A stretch of DNA of 42,605 bases from an uncultured Hymenobacter sp. (lineage in GTDB: Bacteria > Bacteroidota > Bacteroidia > Cytophagales > Hymenobacteraceae). The notes beneath the pieces are model-generated. The model ran no database searches. It had not been told where the DNA came from and saw nothing but the letters and a program-made list of their open reading frames with translations. This document shows positions 18,619-28,192 of the stretch, one piece after another (positions within the stretch are counted from its first letter, which is position 1; every line of letters begins with the position of its first letter). A program made the translations under genes and the position numbers. The DNA lies in the NCBI GenBank assembly GCA_913778455.1, contig CAJYVK010000364.1:1-42605 (forward strand). The letters run 5' to 3'.

Positions 18619-21336
18619 CTACTGGTGGCTGACGTGTAGCTGCACCGGTGGCTGGCCCGGTAGGCTGAGTGTCAGCAGGTAAAAGCCGGTTGGGAGCTGA
18701 CTGGCCCCAGCAATGGGCAGCACACACCGACCAGGCGCGGCCAGCGAAGTAGTCTGGTGCAGCAACTCGCGGCCGGTCGCATCGCGCAGTACCACGGTGG
18801 CTGGTCCGGCCGCCGTGGCCGTGGCCTGCACTGTGAGTGTGTGCGTGAAGGGGTTGGGATACGCCACGGCGGCGGGCAGCGGGGCCGCCACGGCCAGCGT
18901 GCGCACGGGCGAGTAGCTGGCCGCGCCGCCCGCATCCTGCTGGCGCAGGCGGTAGTAGAGCAGCCCGGCGCCGTGGCGGGCCACCTGAGCATCGCGCAGC
19001 TGGTAGGTGTGGGGCTGGGTGCTGGTGCCGTGGCCGGGCACCCGGGCCAGCGCCGTGAAGATGCGGCCATCGGCGCTGACTTCGGGCTCAAAAAAGGCGT
19101 TGTTCTGCTCCGAGGCCGTGGCCCAGCGCAGGAGCGCGTCGGGGCCGGCGGCCTCGGCCGTGAAGCTGGTGAGCGCCACTGGCAGCGGGCTGGCGGCGGC
19201 ACCCAGCGTCCAGCCCGAGAGATGGGTGAGGCTGGTCAGGCGGATGGTGCTGGCCGAGTCGGGCGCGGGCGGGGCCAGGCGGGTGCTGCCAGGCTCCAGG
19301 GCCCAGGGGCCGGCCAGCCCGCCGGAGCTGCTGTAGGGGCGCAGGTCGGCATCGGCCAGGCCGTTGCGCTCGTGGGCGAAGTAGTGCAGGTCGAGGGTGA
19401 GGTCGAGGCCGGTATCGGTGCCAGGCTCGGCGTTGTAGGCGCGCAGCACACCCGGGCGGCCGCCCACGCCCGACTGGGCCACGCCCGTGTAGCGGGTGAG
19501 GCGGGTGAGGTCGGGGGCGGTGCTGCCGCTGCGGCTGCTGAGCGTGAAGCCCAGGCCGCTGAAATCTTCGGGGCCAGCCCCGGCATCTACGAAGCGCCGG
19601 GTCTGGATACGGCCCAGCACGTAGCTCGTTTCCGACTCGTGCACCAGCCGGGCGTTGCTGAACAGCTCGCCCGCAAACGGATTGTCGTGGTACAGCTCGA
19701 TGTCGACCAGGCCCGTGCTGAGCACGCCCCCGTCCATCGTCAGGAAGTGGTCGAGGCGCAACGGCGTGGTGAGTACGGCCGTGCTGGTCGAGTTCATCTG
19801 CAAATCAAAGAGCTCACCGACGCCCGACACCTGCTGCGGGGCCGCGCCGCGCAAAGCCAGTACTCCGCCGGTATAGGGGATGGCACTGCTCACCAGAAAC
19901 CGGGCGTCGTCGCTGCGGTTCAGCAAGTTGCCCGACACAGCCAGCGTGCCGCCCGCGAACCGGAATGCCGAGTACTTCTCGATGCTGAGCGTGTGCACCT
20001 GGGCCAGGGCGCTGCCGCCGAGCACGGGCGCGGAGCCGGCCACGGCGGGCACCCGGGCGTTGGTGGCGGCGGTGGGCACGCCGGCGGTCCAGTTGGCCGC
20101 GTCAAACCAATCGCTGCTCGCCGTGACGGTCCAGGTGGTCAGGGGCTGGGCGTCGTCGGTAGTGGCGCACAGGGCGAAGGGGCGGGTGCCGCCGCCGGCC
20201 ACCCAGGCCCGCACGTAGAGCACCTCGCCGGCGGGCCGGCCGCTGAGGCGCAGGTAGGAATAGCTACCCCGGCTGCCGTCGTCGTCGCACTGCACCTCGC
20301 TGAGGCTGCCGCACGCGCCGCTATACACGGCCAGGCCGGTATCAAAGGCCGGGTCGTCGGCCACTTCGCTGGTTTCGAGCACCACGATGCCGTTGGCTGG
20401 CACCGTGAGGGTGAACCACACGTCGCCGCCCTGGTAGTTGGCGCAGCTGGGGTCGGCCACGCCGAGGCTGGCCGATGCGCCGTCGACCATCACCTGCGTG
20501 GGCGCGGTGCAGGCCAGGCCCACGGCCAGCGGTACGGCCCCGGCGCAGTCGTCGTTGGCCAGCGGCGGGCCGGTGGTGAAGGCCACGGGCGCGCTGGCCG
20601 GCTGACTGCCGCCGCAGTCGCTGGCCACGGTGAGGGCGTAGGTAGTGGCCGGGCGCAGGTTAGTCAGGGTCTGACTAGGGCCGCTGGTGCGCACCGTTTG
20701 GGGGCTGCCCCCGGCCGGGGTGTAGGTGATGACGTAGGTGCCGGCCAGCGCATCGCGCGTGAAGCGCACCGTGGCGCGGGCGGGGCCGACGTCGGTGACG
20801 GCCACGTTGGTGGGCGGCGCGCAGGCCGGCAGGGCCTGGGCGCATACCCCAAACGCGCCCTGCTGTGCGTTGCCGTAGCTGCTTGCGCGCAAGTAAAGTA
20901 CTTCCCCCGCCACCAGCCCGCCCGACTGCACCTGCGAGAACCGGCCGTTGAAGTCGTCGTTGCAGGCCAGCTCGGTGAGGCTGCCGCAGCTGCCCCGGTA
21001 CAGGGCCAGCTGGGTATCCGTGACCGGGCTGCCGGCCACGGCGCTGGTGCTGAGCTGCACCGCGCCGCTGGCGGGCACCGTGAGGGCAAACCACACGTCG
21101 CCGCCCTGGTAGTCGCCGCAGCTGGGGGCCGCCACGCCGGCCGAGGCGGTGGCATTCTGGTTGGTCGCCGTGAGGGGCGTGCAGGGGCCGCCCACCGGGG
21201 CCACCGGCAGGGCCGTGGCCGTGGCGCAGTCATCGTTGGCCGGCGCCTGGGCGCGGGCGTAGGAAGCAGTTAGCAGCAGGCCACCGGCCAACAGCGGAGT
21301 CAGGCGGCGCAGGCTGCGAATAGGAAAAAAGAGCAT
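18619..21336 (-). CDS. T9SS-exported multidomain surface protein with fibronectin-III and duplicated domains
   Basis: The 905-residue protein has a signal peptide (LTPLLAGGLLLTASYARAQA). Two related domains follow, at about residues 33-168 and 256-390. Each starts near ANDDCA and contains YQGGDVWF, TVPA and AGEVLYLRA or AGEVLYVRA. A fibronectin-III-like domain lies between them. A beta-rich region leads to a C-terminal T9SS type A sorting domain (VAYPNPFTHTLTV). It should cross the outer membrane by T9SS and stay at the surface or be released. Enzymatic motifs are not seen, so a binding or adhesive role is inference. It is transcribed toward the response regulator. Confidence 0.9.
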   Translation of the reverse strand: MLFFPIRSLRRLTPLLAGGLLLTASYARAQAPANDDCATATALPVAPVGGPCTPLTATNQNATASAGVAAPSCGDYQGGDVWFALTVPASGAVQLSTSAVAGSPVTDTQLALYRGSCGSLTELACNDDFNGRFSQVQSGGLVAGEVLYLRASSYGNAQQGAFGVCAQALPACAPPTNVAVTDVGPARATVRFTRDALAGTYVITYTPAGGSPQTVRTSGPSQTLTNLRPATTYALTVASDCGGSQPASAPVAFTTGPPLANDDCAGAVPLAVGLACTAPTQVMVDGASASLGVADPSCANYQGGDVWFTLTVPANGIVVLETSEVADDPAFDTGLAVYSGACGSLSEVQCDDDGSRGSYSYLRLSGRPAGEVLYVRAWVAGGGTRPFALCATTDDAQPLTTWTVTASSDWFDAANWTAGVPTAATNARVPAVAGSAPVLGGSALAQVHTLSIEKYSAFRFAGGTLAVSGNLLNRSDDARFLVSSAIPYTGGVLALRGAAPQQVSGVGELFDLQMNSTSTAVLTTPLRLDHFLTMDGGVLSTGLVDIELYHDNPFAGELFSNARLVHESETSYVLGRIQTRRFVDAGAGPEDFSGLGFTLSSRSGSTAPDLTRLTRYTGVAQSGVGGRPGVLRAYNAEPGTDTGLDLTLDLHYFAHERNGLADADLRPYSSSGGLAGPWALEPGSTRLAPPAPDSASTIRLTSLTHLSGWTLGAAASPLPVALTSFTAEAAGPDALLRWATASEQNNAFFEPEVSADGRIFTALARVPGHGTSTQPHTYQLRDAQVARHGAGLLYYRLRQQDAGGAASYSPVRTLAVAAPLPAAVAYPNPFTHTLTVQATATAAGPATVVLRDATGRELLHQTTSLAAPGRCVLPIAGASQLPTGFYLLTLSLPGQPPVQLHVSHQ

Positions 21337-21415
21337 AAATAATTACCTGGAAAACGGCTGGAATGCATGCTGCGAAATGAGTGCGGGGCTGGCCGAACAG
21401 ACACTGCGGCCCCTG

Positions 21416-23719
21416 CTACGGCCGGCCCAGCCGGGCCTCGGCAGCGGCCAGCCGCTGCTCGAAAGCCTGCACGGTCGCCGTGGCCGAGGCGGCGGCGGCG
21501 GCGGCCTGCTGGGCGGCCTGCGTGGCCTGGGCGGTGCGGCCCAGCGCCTGGGCCTGGTGGGCGCGCAGGGTGCGCAGCTGCGCATCGAGGGCCTGGGTGG
21601 CCGAGATGTTGAGCATGGCCAGGGCCTCGTAGTCCACGGCGCGCACGTCGGCGTGCTCGCGGCCGAACACGAATACCGGCTGCCCGGCCAGCGGCCCGGC
21701 CCCGCGCAGCGTGAGCACGGGGCCGGCGGCCCGCACTACCGTGGCCGTGGCCTCGCCGGCCGGGCCGAGCAGGCGCAGGCGCTGCCCGGGGCGCAGGCCA
21801 TCGGCCGGGGCGGTGGGCAACGTCAGACGCAGCAGCGAGTCGCCGGGCAGGGCTTCGGCGCGGCGGGCGGCGGCGTAGATGTCGGGCAGGAAGTCGGTTT
21901 TCCGAGTCACGGCCTGCGGAAAGATTTCCTCCACGTCCTGGGCAATGACTTTCTTGAAGGGCTGGGTGCCGTAGCGGGCGCGGTCGAGCAGCTGGTAGTC
22001 GGTCACGCGCAGGCGGCGCAGCAGGGCCAGGTCGGCAGTTCGGTCGCTCAGGCCAATGACCTGCTTGAGGCGGCGGTCCGACACGGCGTTCAGCTCGCCC
22101 ACCACGAAGCGGCCTTCGGCCTTGATGGTCACGTCAGTGGCGTCGTAGTTGTCGGCGTACCAGAAGATGGCCTCCCAGAAGTCGATGCCGGGCAGCGTCC
22201 GGTTGTAATTGGCCTTGAAGTAGGCGAAGGCGTAGGGGCCGATGCTCGTGCGCAGGGCAATGTGCAGCGGCGCGGCCGGGGCCGTGGTGCCAATGCCCAC
22301 CCCACCGTTGGATTTGCGGATGGTGAGGTAGGTGCGAAAGCTGCTGTTGCCTAGGTCATTGCCTTCCCTTATCTTGAAGTTATTGCCATCGGCGCGGTCC
22401 ATGCCCACCGAGCAGAAGGCCTGGCCGGGGTGGTGAAACCACAGGTAGGCGCTGGCCGCATCGTGCCGCACCTCCAGCCAGCCGTTGAGCACGCGCGTGC
22501 TGCCCGCCACATCGAGTGGGTAGGCCGGGCTGCTGGTGCCGATGCCCACGTTGTCGAGCCAGGAGGTTGGGGCGAGGCTGCTGCCGCTGCGCTGCCAGGG
22601 CAGGGGCAGGTTGGTGAAGTTGCGGGCATCGAGGGCGGGCGCGGCGACGGCTACCACGGGCTGCAAGGTGGCCTGGCCGTGGTAGCGCGAGACCGTGGGC
22701 GAGCCGCTCTGAAACACAGCCAGCCGCGTACCCGGCCCCGCGTAGCTGGAGCCCCCGCCGCCGGTGCCGCCGCCGTAAACCTGCGCATAACCGGGCGCAT
22801 TGCCGGGGTTGATGTGGGCCCCGGCCCCGCCGCCGTAGTAGCCCCCGCCGCCCCCGCCGCTGTAGCCGCCGACGGCACTGCCGCCGTCGCCGAGCCCACC
22901 GCTGCCGCCCGGCGCGCCGACGCTGCTGCCGGTGGTGCCGCCCGCCCCGCCACTGCTCTGGCTGCCGCCCCGGCCGGCCCAGGTGCCGGCTCCACCATCT
23001 TGGGGGCCGCCCTCGCCGTCGCTGCCGGCGGGGTAGCCCCCGCTGCCGCCGGCGTAATAGCCGCTGTTGCCCGACTGGGTGCCGCCGCCACCGCCCGCCA
23101 CCAGCAGCCGGCCGGGATAGCCGCTGCCGGGCAGGCGAATATCGGTGCCGCCGCCGCCGCCGCCGGCATAGCTGGAATTACCGCCTCCGTTATAGCCGCC
23201 GCTGCTGGAGGAGTAGTAGTCCCCCTGGCCGCCCACGCGCACCTCCAGGGCCTGGCCCGGCACCACGAGCAGGCGGGCGCGCACCGTGGCGCCACCGCCG
23301 CCGCGGCCCAACGGCCAGGATGGGAGACCCGCACTGCCGGAAGCGCCCCGCAGGGTGGCATCGAGGGCGTACACGCCGGCCGGCACGGTGTAGGTGTAGG
23401 CCTGGGGCGCGGTGTAGGTTTGGGCGGGCAGGGTGGCTACCGGCGCCACGCTCAGCAGGGCCTGCCAGCCGGTGCCGTTCCATTGGTTGAGCTGGTTGGT
23501 GGTGGTATTGTAGGCCAGCAGCCCCACGCTGGGGCCGCCAATGGCTGCCAGCTGGGCCTGCGTAAGGCGCGGCAGTAGCAGGCCCTGGGTGGTGCTGCTC
23601 ACGTCGAGCATAGCCGAGGCGTGGGGCGTGGGCGTGCCCAGGCCAATGCTTTGAGCCCCAGCGCGACCGGCCCCCACGGCCAGCGGCAGCACCAGCAGCA
23701 AACGCGTAGAAAAACCCAT
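21416..23719 (-). CDS. Secreted tail-fiber-like protein with glycine-rich region and S74 chaperone domain
   Basis: I start at 23719 (MGFSTRLLLVLPLAVGAGRAGAQ), a signal peptide; the upstream ATG at 23755 is unlikely. The 767-residue protein carries the N-terminal block MLDVSSTTQGLLLPRLT shared with two neighbours, a long Gly/Ser-rich region (about 130-330), a VGIGT/PLDVAG segment and an intramolecular chaperone domain of the endosialidase/peptidase S74 type (NAVSDRRLKQVIGL, then KKVIAQDVEEIFPQAV). A C-terminal Ala-rich coiled coil ends it. In phage fibres this domain folds a trimer and often self-cleaves. In Bacteroidota these are secreted proteins of unknown role. Confidence 0.88.
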   Translation of the reverse strand: MGFSTRLLLVLPLAVGAGRAGAQSIGLGTPTPHASAMLDVSSTTQGLLLPRLTQAQLAAIGGPSVGLLAYNTTTNQLNQWNGTGWQALLSVAPVATLPAQTYTAPQAYTYTVPAGVYALDATLRGASGSAGLPSWPLGRGGGGATVRARLLVVPGQALEVRVGGQGDYYSSSSGGYNGGGNSSYAGGGGGGTDIRLPGSGYPGRLLVAGGGGGTQSGNSGYYAGGSGGYPAGSDGEGGPQDGGAGTWAGRGGSQSSGGAGGTTGSSVGAPGGSGGLGDGGSAVGGYSGGGGGGYYGGGAGAHINPGNAPGYAQVYGGGTGGGGSSYAGPGTRLAVFQSGSPTVSRYHGQATLQPVVAVAAPALDARNFTNLPLPWQRSGSSLAPTSWLDNVGIGTSSPAYPLDVAGSTRVLNGWLEVRHDAASAYLWFHHPGQAFCSVGMDRADGNNFKIREGNDLGNSSFRTYLTIRKSNGGVGIGTTAPAAPLHIALRTSIGPYAFAYFKANYNRTLPGIDFWEAIFWYADNYDATDVTIKAEGRFVVGELNAVSDRRLKQVIGLSDRTADLALLRRLRVTDYQLLDRARYGTQPFKKVIAQDVEEIFPQAVTRKTDFLPDIYAAARRAEALPGDSLLRLTLPTAPADGLRPGQRLRLLGPAGEATATVVRAAGPVLTLRGAGPLAGQPVFVFGREHADVRAVDYEALAMLNISATQALDAQLRTLRAHQAQALGRTAQATQAAQQAAAAAASATATVQAFEQRLAAAEARLGRP

Positions 23720-23790
23720 TATCGAGAAGTGAAAAACAGGCCCGCGGCCAAGCAAAAGTCCGGGCGGGCAAATGAGAAAACCCGCTGCTC

Positions 23791-25302
23791 CTAGCGGGCG
23801 GCGGTGGGCTGAGCGGCCTCCAGGGCTTGCAGGCGCTGGGCGAGGCGGGGCACCTGGGCCTCGGCCTCGACGGCGCGGGCGCTGGCCTGGCGGGCCTGTT
23901 GGCGGGCGTCGTCGGCCTGCTGCTGCAAGCGGGCGTACTGCTGCTTCAGGGTTTCGAGCTGGCGGTCCAGCTCCTGGGTGGCGCTCACGTTGAGCATCGA
24001 AAGGGCCTCGTAGTCGACAGTGCGCACGTCGGGGTGCTCCAGGCCGAACACGAATACGCGCTGGCCGGCCAGCGCCCGCCCTCCGCGCACCAGCAGCTGC
24101 GGCTGCCCGGCGGCCGTGGCGCGGGCCAGCCGCACCACCAGCTCGCCCTCCTCGCCAATCAGGCGCAGGGCTTGGCCGGCGCTGCCCGCCACGGGCAGGC
24201 CCCGGCCGGCGGGCAGCGTGAGCAGCAGCAGCGAATCGGCGGCCAGGGCGGCGGTGGCCGGCGCGTACACGTCGGGCAGGAAGCCGCGCTGGCGCTGCAC
24301 GGCCTGCGGAAAGACTTCTTCCACGTCCTGGGCAATGACTTTCTTGAACGGCCGGTCGCCGTACGCGGCGCGGTCCAGCATCTGGTAGTCGGTGATGCGC
24401 AGGCGGCGCAGCAGGCCCAGGTCGGCGGCGGCGTTGCTCAGGCCGATGACCTGCTTGAGGCGGCGGTCGGAGGTGGCATTAAACTCCGAGGCCACCACCC
24501 GACCCTCGGCCCGGATGGTAACGTTGTTAGGGTTGGTGCCGGCGGCATAGCCATAGGAGGCCACGCCGGTGCCGCGGGTGAAATAGGCGTAGTCGAACGC
24601 CCCGATGCTGGTGCCGCCACGCACGTCGAGCGGGGCAATGGGAGCCGCGGTGCCGATGCCGATGAAGCCGTTGGCCTTGCGGATGGTGAGGTAGTTGCGA
24701 AAGCTCCGGTTAGAAAGGTCGTTGCCCTCCGAAATCTTGAAATTGTTGTCGTCGCTGCGGTCCATGCCCATCGAGTAGAAGGCCTGGCCGGGGTGGTGAA
24801 ACCACAGGAAGGCGTTGGCGTTGTCGTGGCGCACTTCGAGGGCACTGTTGAGCACGCGCATGGTGCCGGCCACGTCGAGCTGCGCCTGGGGGGTGCTGGT
24901 GCCGATGCCCACCGCGTCCGATACATTGCTCGGAACTAAGCTATTGCCCGTGCGCTGCCAGAAGCTGGTCACGTTCACGAAGTTGCTGCCGTCGAGCACC
25001 AGGGGGTCGAGCGTGCCCACCACTTCCTGCCAGGCGGTGGCGGTGCGCAGGTTGAGGCGGTTGGTGGTGGTATTGTACACCAGCAGCCCCGCCGCCGGGC
25101 TGGCAATGGCGTCGCGCTGGGCCGTGGTCATGCGCGGGGGCAGCAGGCCCTTGGTGGTACTGCTCACGTCGAGCATGGCCGAGGAGGCGGGCACGGTGCC
25201 GATGCCCAAGGCCTGGGCCTGGGCCGCGGTAGCCCCGGCGCCGGTACTGGCAGCCACGGCCAGCAGCGCGGCCAAACAGCGGGAGGAAACGAGTGGGGGC
25301 AT
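23791..25302 (-). CDS. Secreted tail-fiber-like protein with S74 chaperone domain
   Basis: I start at 25302 (MPPLVSSRCLAALLAVAAS), a signal peptide; the in-frame ATG at 25395 adds an Arg/Pro-rich stretch unlike the family. The 503-residue protein shares MLDVSSTTKGLLPPRMT, YNTTTNRLNL, VRHDNANAFLWFHHPGQAF and the S74 block NATSDRRLKQVIGLSN with its neighbours, but lacks the glycine-rich insert. The C terminus is a predicted coiled coil (LKQQYARLQQQADDARQQA). It lies 71 bases upstream of the 767-residue paralogue on the same strand and 187 bases from the divergent third paralogue, so tandem and inverted duplication is likely. Confidence 0.88.
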   Translation of the reverse strand: MPPLVSSRCLAALLAVAASTGAGATAAQAQALGIGTVPASSAMLDVSSTTKGLLPPRMTTAQRDAIASPAAGLLVYNTTTNRLNLRTATAWQEVVGTLDPLVLDGSNFVNVTSFWQRTGNSLVPSNVSDAVGIGTSTPQAQLDVAGTMRVLNSALEVRHDNANAFLWFHHPGQAFYSMGMDRSDDNNFKISEGNDLSNRSFRNYLTIRKANGFIGIGTAAPIAPLDVRGGTSIGAFDYAYFTRGTGVASYGYAAGTNPNNVTIRAEGRVVASEFNATSDRRLKQVIGLSNAAADLGLLRRLRITDYQMLDRAAYGDRPFKKVIAQDVEEVFPQAVQRQRGFLPDVYAPATAALAADSLLLLTLPAGRGLPVAGSAGQALRLIGEEGELVVRLARATAAGQPQLLVRGGRALAGQRVFVFGLEHPDVRTVDYEALSMLNVSATQELDRQLETLKQQYARLQQQADDARQQARQASARAVEAEAQVPRLAQRLQALEAAQPTAAR

Positions 25303-25489
25303 AGCCGGAGATAAAGTCGTCGGGGAAAGCGTCGCAAAACTACCGGGCCCCCTTGGGCGGCCGCAACGGGGGCTTGTACCGCAAATGCGGTACAAGCCCC
25401 CGTTGCCCGGCCCTGAGCCCTGGTCGGAGCTTTGTACCGCCGCTAGCCGGGCTCTTTTATTTCCGCAACCCCCTCAATTTGTGTTCTTC

Positions 25490-28192
25490 ATGAAGCACCT
25501 CCTACGCTCCCTTGGCCTGCTGGCCGGGCTGGCCGCCGCCAGCCAGCCCCTGCGGGCGCAGGCCCAGACCGGCGGGGTGGGCATCGGCACGGCCACGCCC
25601 GCGCCCTCGGCCCTGCTCGACCTCACCAGCACCACCAAAGGCCTGCTGGCCCCGCGTCTCACGGCCGCGCAGCGGGCGGCTGTTGCCAGCCCGGCGGCGG
25701 GGCTGCTCGTATACCAGACCGACGGCGTGCAGCGCGGCTTTTGGTACCACGACGGCAGCGCCTGGACCTACCTCAGCCCCACCGCCGCGGGCGACAACCT
25801 GGGCAGCCACACGGCTACCCAAAACCTGAACCTAGCCGGCAACCAACTGGTGGGCAACGGCGGCACCCAGGGCCTGAGCATCAGCAGCACCGGCCAGGTG
25901 GGCGTGGGCGTGGTGGCTCCTGCCGCCCGCCTCGACGTGCAGGGCGACCTGCGCGTGGGCTTGAGCACGCCCGCCCTTACGCCCGGCAGCTTCGGCAACC
26001 CCACCCCCAGCAACCCTACGCTCCTGTACGGAGCCGGCCAGCTGGGGCAGTCGTTTACGGTGCCGGCGGGCATCCGGCAGCTGGTAAGCATCCAGGTGGT
26101 AACACGGCAGTCTACCCAGCAGCCAACCGCGCTGGCGTTGTACGCCGGCAACACCGTGAGCGGCACCCCGCTGCTGCAGCAGCCGCTGACCATTGCCAGC
26201 GGCGGCCCGCAAACCATCACCCTCACTGCCCCGCTGCCCGTAACGCCCGGCGGCGTGTACACGGTGGTTTTTCAGGGGGACCCCAACCTTATTTATGCGA
26301 TGGAGGCCGAAACCCAGAACGGCACCTACGCCGGGGGCGACGCTTGGACTGATATCGGCCTGCAAGCGGACGCCGACCTGACCTTTACGGTGCAGGGCAA
26401 CTCCGGTACTGCGCCCTTTGTAGAGCCAACCTTGTACGCTGGCAGCCAGCAGGTAGGCATCAATACCTACGCGCCGCAGGCCACGCTGCACGTAGCCGGC
26501 GGCACCAGCACCGTGCGCCTGGAGGGGCTGGCCGGCACCGGCACCCGCATGCTGGTGGCTGATGCCACCGGCAACCTGGGCGCGCAGGCCGTTCCCACCG
26601 GCGGCGACAACCTGGGCAGCCACACCGCCACCCAAAACCTGAACCTGGGGGCCTACCAGCTGGTGGGCAACGGCGGCACCCAGGGCCTGAGCATCAGCAG
26701 CGCGGGCCAGGTGGGCATCGGCCTGGCGGCCCCGCTGCGGCCGCTCGACGTGAGCGGCCCCGTGCTGCTGCGCAAGCGCCTGGTGCTGGGCCCGCAGAGC
26801 GGGGCCGACCCCGCCAGCAACCTGGTCTGGAACCTGGACAACGAGAGCGGCGACCTGCGGGTATTTCAGGAAAATAACCTGGGCGGGTCCGGGGGCGTCG
26901 TGCGGATGATTATCAAGCGCAATGGCCGCCTGGGTGTGGGCACCGACAACCCTGGCCAGCTGCTGGAGGTAGCCGGCCCGATTTTCAGCAGCGCGGGCGG
27001 CTTCCGCTTTCCCGATAACTCGGTGCAAACCACCGCCGCCACGTCCCAGACCCTGACCGTGAGTGGCCAGAATCTGAGCATCAGCAACGGCAACACCGTG
27101 ACGCTGCCCCTGGGGGCCGACAACCTGGGCAACCACACCGCCACCCAGCCGCTGAAGCTCAACACCCAGCCGCTGTACCTGAACCTGGCCAATGACCCCA
27201 ACCACCAGCTACGCTTCAACCAGGGCATCGACGGGCCGCAGCTTTTTGGCTATAACGGCGGCGAGCTGGGGGCCAACGGCAGCACCTACCGCTCGGTACT
27301 GCGCTGGACCAATGCTGGCAACGTGGGCATTGGCACTGCCAGCCCGGCCTTCCCGCTCGATGTGCAGAGTACCGTCACGCCGGGCGGCTACAACTACATC
27401 TACCTCAGCAGCAGCGGGCAAAACGGCCTGATTGGCTACGCCGCCGGGGGCACCGGGGCCGTGAGCATCCGGGCCACGGGCCGGGTGCTGGCCTCGGAGT
27501 TCAACGCTACCTCCGACCGCCGGCTCAAAAACGTCATCGGCCGGAGCGATAACGCGGCCGATTTGAGCCTGCTCACCAAGCTGCGCATCACCGACTACAC
27601 CATGCGCGACCGGGTGCAGTACGGCGACCGGCGCTTCAAGAAAGTTATTGCCCAGGAAGTGGAGGAAGTCTTTCCGCAGGCCGTAAACCAGCACCCTGGC
27701 TTCCTGCCCGACGTGTACGCCCTGGCCACCAGCGCCAGCGCCGCCCCCGGCGACTCGCTGCTGCGCCTCACGCTGCCGGCCGCCGTGGCCGCCCGGCCCG
27801 GCCAGCGCATCCGGCTGCTGAGCGAGGCGCGCGAAGTGGTGGGCACCGTGGTAGCCGCCACCGGCCCCACGCTGCTGGTGCGCGGCGGCCGGGTGCTGGC
27901 CGGCCGGCCGGTGTTCGTGTTCGGCCTGGAGCACCCCGACGTGCGCACCGTGGACTACGAAGCCCTGGCCATGCTCAACGTGAGCGCCACCCAGGAGCTG
28001 GCCCGTCAATTAGTTGATTTACAAAGACAAAACGCCCAGCTTCGCCAGCAGCACGCGGCCCTGCAAGCTGCCCAGCAGGCCGACCACGCCCGCCTCGACG
28101 CATTGCAAGCCCAGGCCACCACCGCCCCCGAACTAGCCCAGCGCCTGCAAGCCCTGGAAGATCTGCTCGGCGCCAAAGCTTCGGTGAAATAA
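25490..28192 (+). CDS. Large secreted tail-fiber-like protein with repeated segments and S74 chaperone domain
   Basis: The start at 25490 (MKHLLRSLGLLAGLAAASQP) gives a signal peptide and 900 residues; the open frame extends upstream to 24815 without coding signs. It has the paralogous N-terminal block (LLDLTSTTKGLLAPRLTAAQ), two near-identical 37-residue repeats encoded at 25793-25903 and 26606-26716 with a third degenerate copy near 27117, and repeated VGIGT-type segments. The S74 domain follows (NATSDRRLKNVIGRSDN, KKVIAQEVEEVFPQAV). It ends in a Gln-rich coiled coil. The stop overlaps the next gene's ATG by one base, so both are probably co-translated. A trimeric fibre is the structural expectation. 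Confidence 0.9.
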   Translation: MKHLLRSLGLLAGLAAASQPLRAQAQTGGVGIGTATPAPSALLDLTSTTKGLLAPRLTAAQRAAVASPAAGLLVYQTDGVQRGFWYHDGSAWTYLSPTAAGDNLGSHTATQNLNLAGNQLVGNGGTQGLSISSTGQVGVGVVAPAARLDVQGDLRVGLSTPALTPGSFGNPTPSNPTLLYGAGQLGQSFTVPAGIRQLVSIQVVTRQSTQQPTALALYAGNTVSGTPLLQQPLTIASGGPQTITLTAPLPVTPGGVYTVVFQGDPNLIYAMEAETQNGTYAGGDAWTDIGLQADADLTFTVQGNSGTAPFVEPTLYAGSQQVGINTYAPQATLHVAGGTSTVRLEGLAGTGTRMLVADATGNLGAQAVPTGGDNLGSHTATQNLNLGAYQLVGNGGTQGLSISSAGQVGIGLAAPLRPLDVSGPVLLRKRLVLGPQSGADPASNLVWNLDNESGDLRVFQENNLGGSGGVVRMIIKRNGRLGVGTDNPGQLLEVAGPIFSSAGGFRFPDNSVQTTAATSQTLTVSGQNLSISNGNTVTLPLGADNLGNHTATQPLKLNTQPLYLNLANDPNHQLRFNQGIDGPQLFGYNGGELGANGSTYRSVLRWTNAGNVGIGTASPAFPLDVQSTVTPGGYNYIYLSSSGQNGLIGYAAGGTGAVSIRATGRVLASEFNATSDRRLKNVIGRSDNAADLSLLTKLRITDYTMRDRVQYGDRRFKKVIAQEVEEVFPQAVNQHPGFLPDVYALATSASAAPGDSLLRLTLPAAVAARPGQRIRLLSEAREVVGTVVAATGPTLLVRGGRVLAGRPVFVFGLEHPDVRTVDYEALAMLNVSATQELARQLVDLQRQNAQLRQQHAALQAAQQADHARLDALQAQATTAPELAQRLQALEDLLGAKASVK
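25793..25903 (+). repeat. 111-bp coding direct repeat, copy 1
   Basis: Begins GACAACCTGGGCAGCCACAC and ends GGCCAGGTGGGC. Nearly identical to 26606-26716 in the same gene, encoding DNLGSHTATQNLNL and NGGTQGLSIS. Confidence 0.8.
26606..26716 (+). repeat. 111-bp coding direct repeat, copy 2
   Basis: Same length and frame as 25793-25903. A shorter degenerate copy begins near 27117. Such repeats allow length change by recombination. Confidence 0.8.

Noticed and set aside
18757-21273. 838-residue open frame opposite the T9SS protein gene
   Set aside because: It is antisense to a gene with signal peptide and sorting domain. Its composition is Gly/Ala/His-rich shadow sequence typical of high GC DNA.
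22740-23220. Possible low-complexity repeat array or CRISPR
   Set aside because: It is the glycine-rich coding region of a secreted protein. There are no regular spacers or repeat units.
24815-25489. Upstream extension of the 900-residue S74 protein
   Set aside because: It overlaps the divergent paralogue and lacks coding character. The signal peptide begins at 25490.
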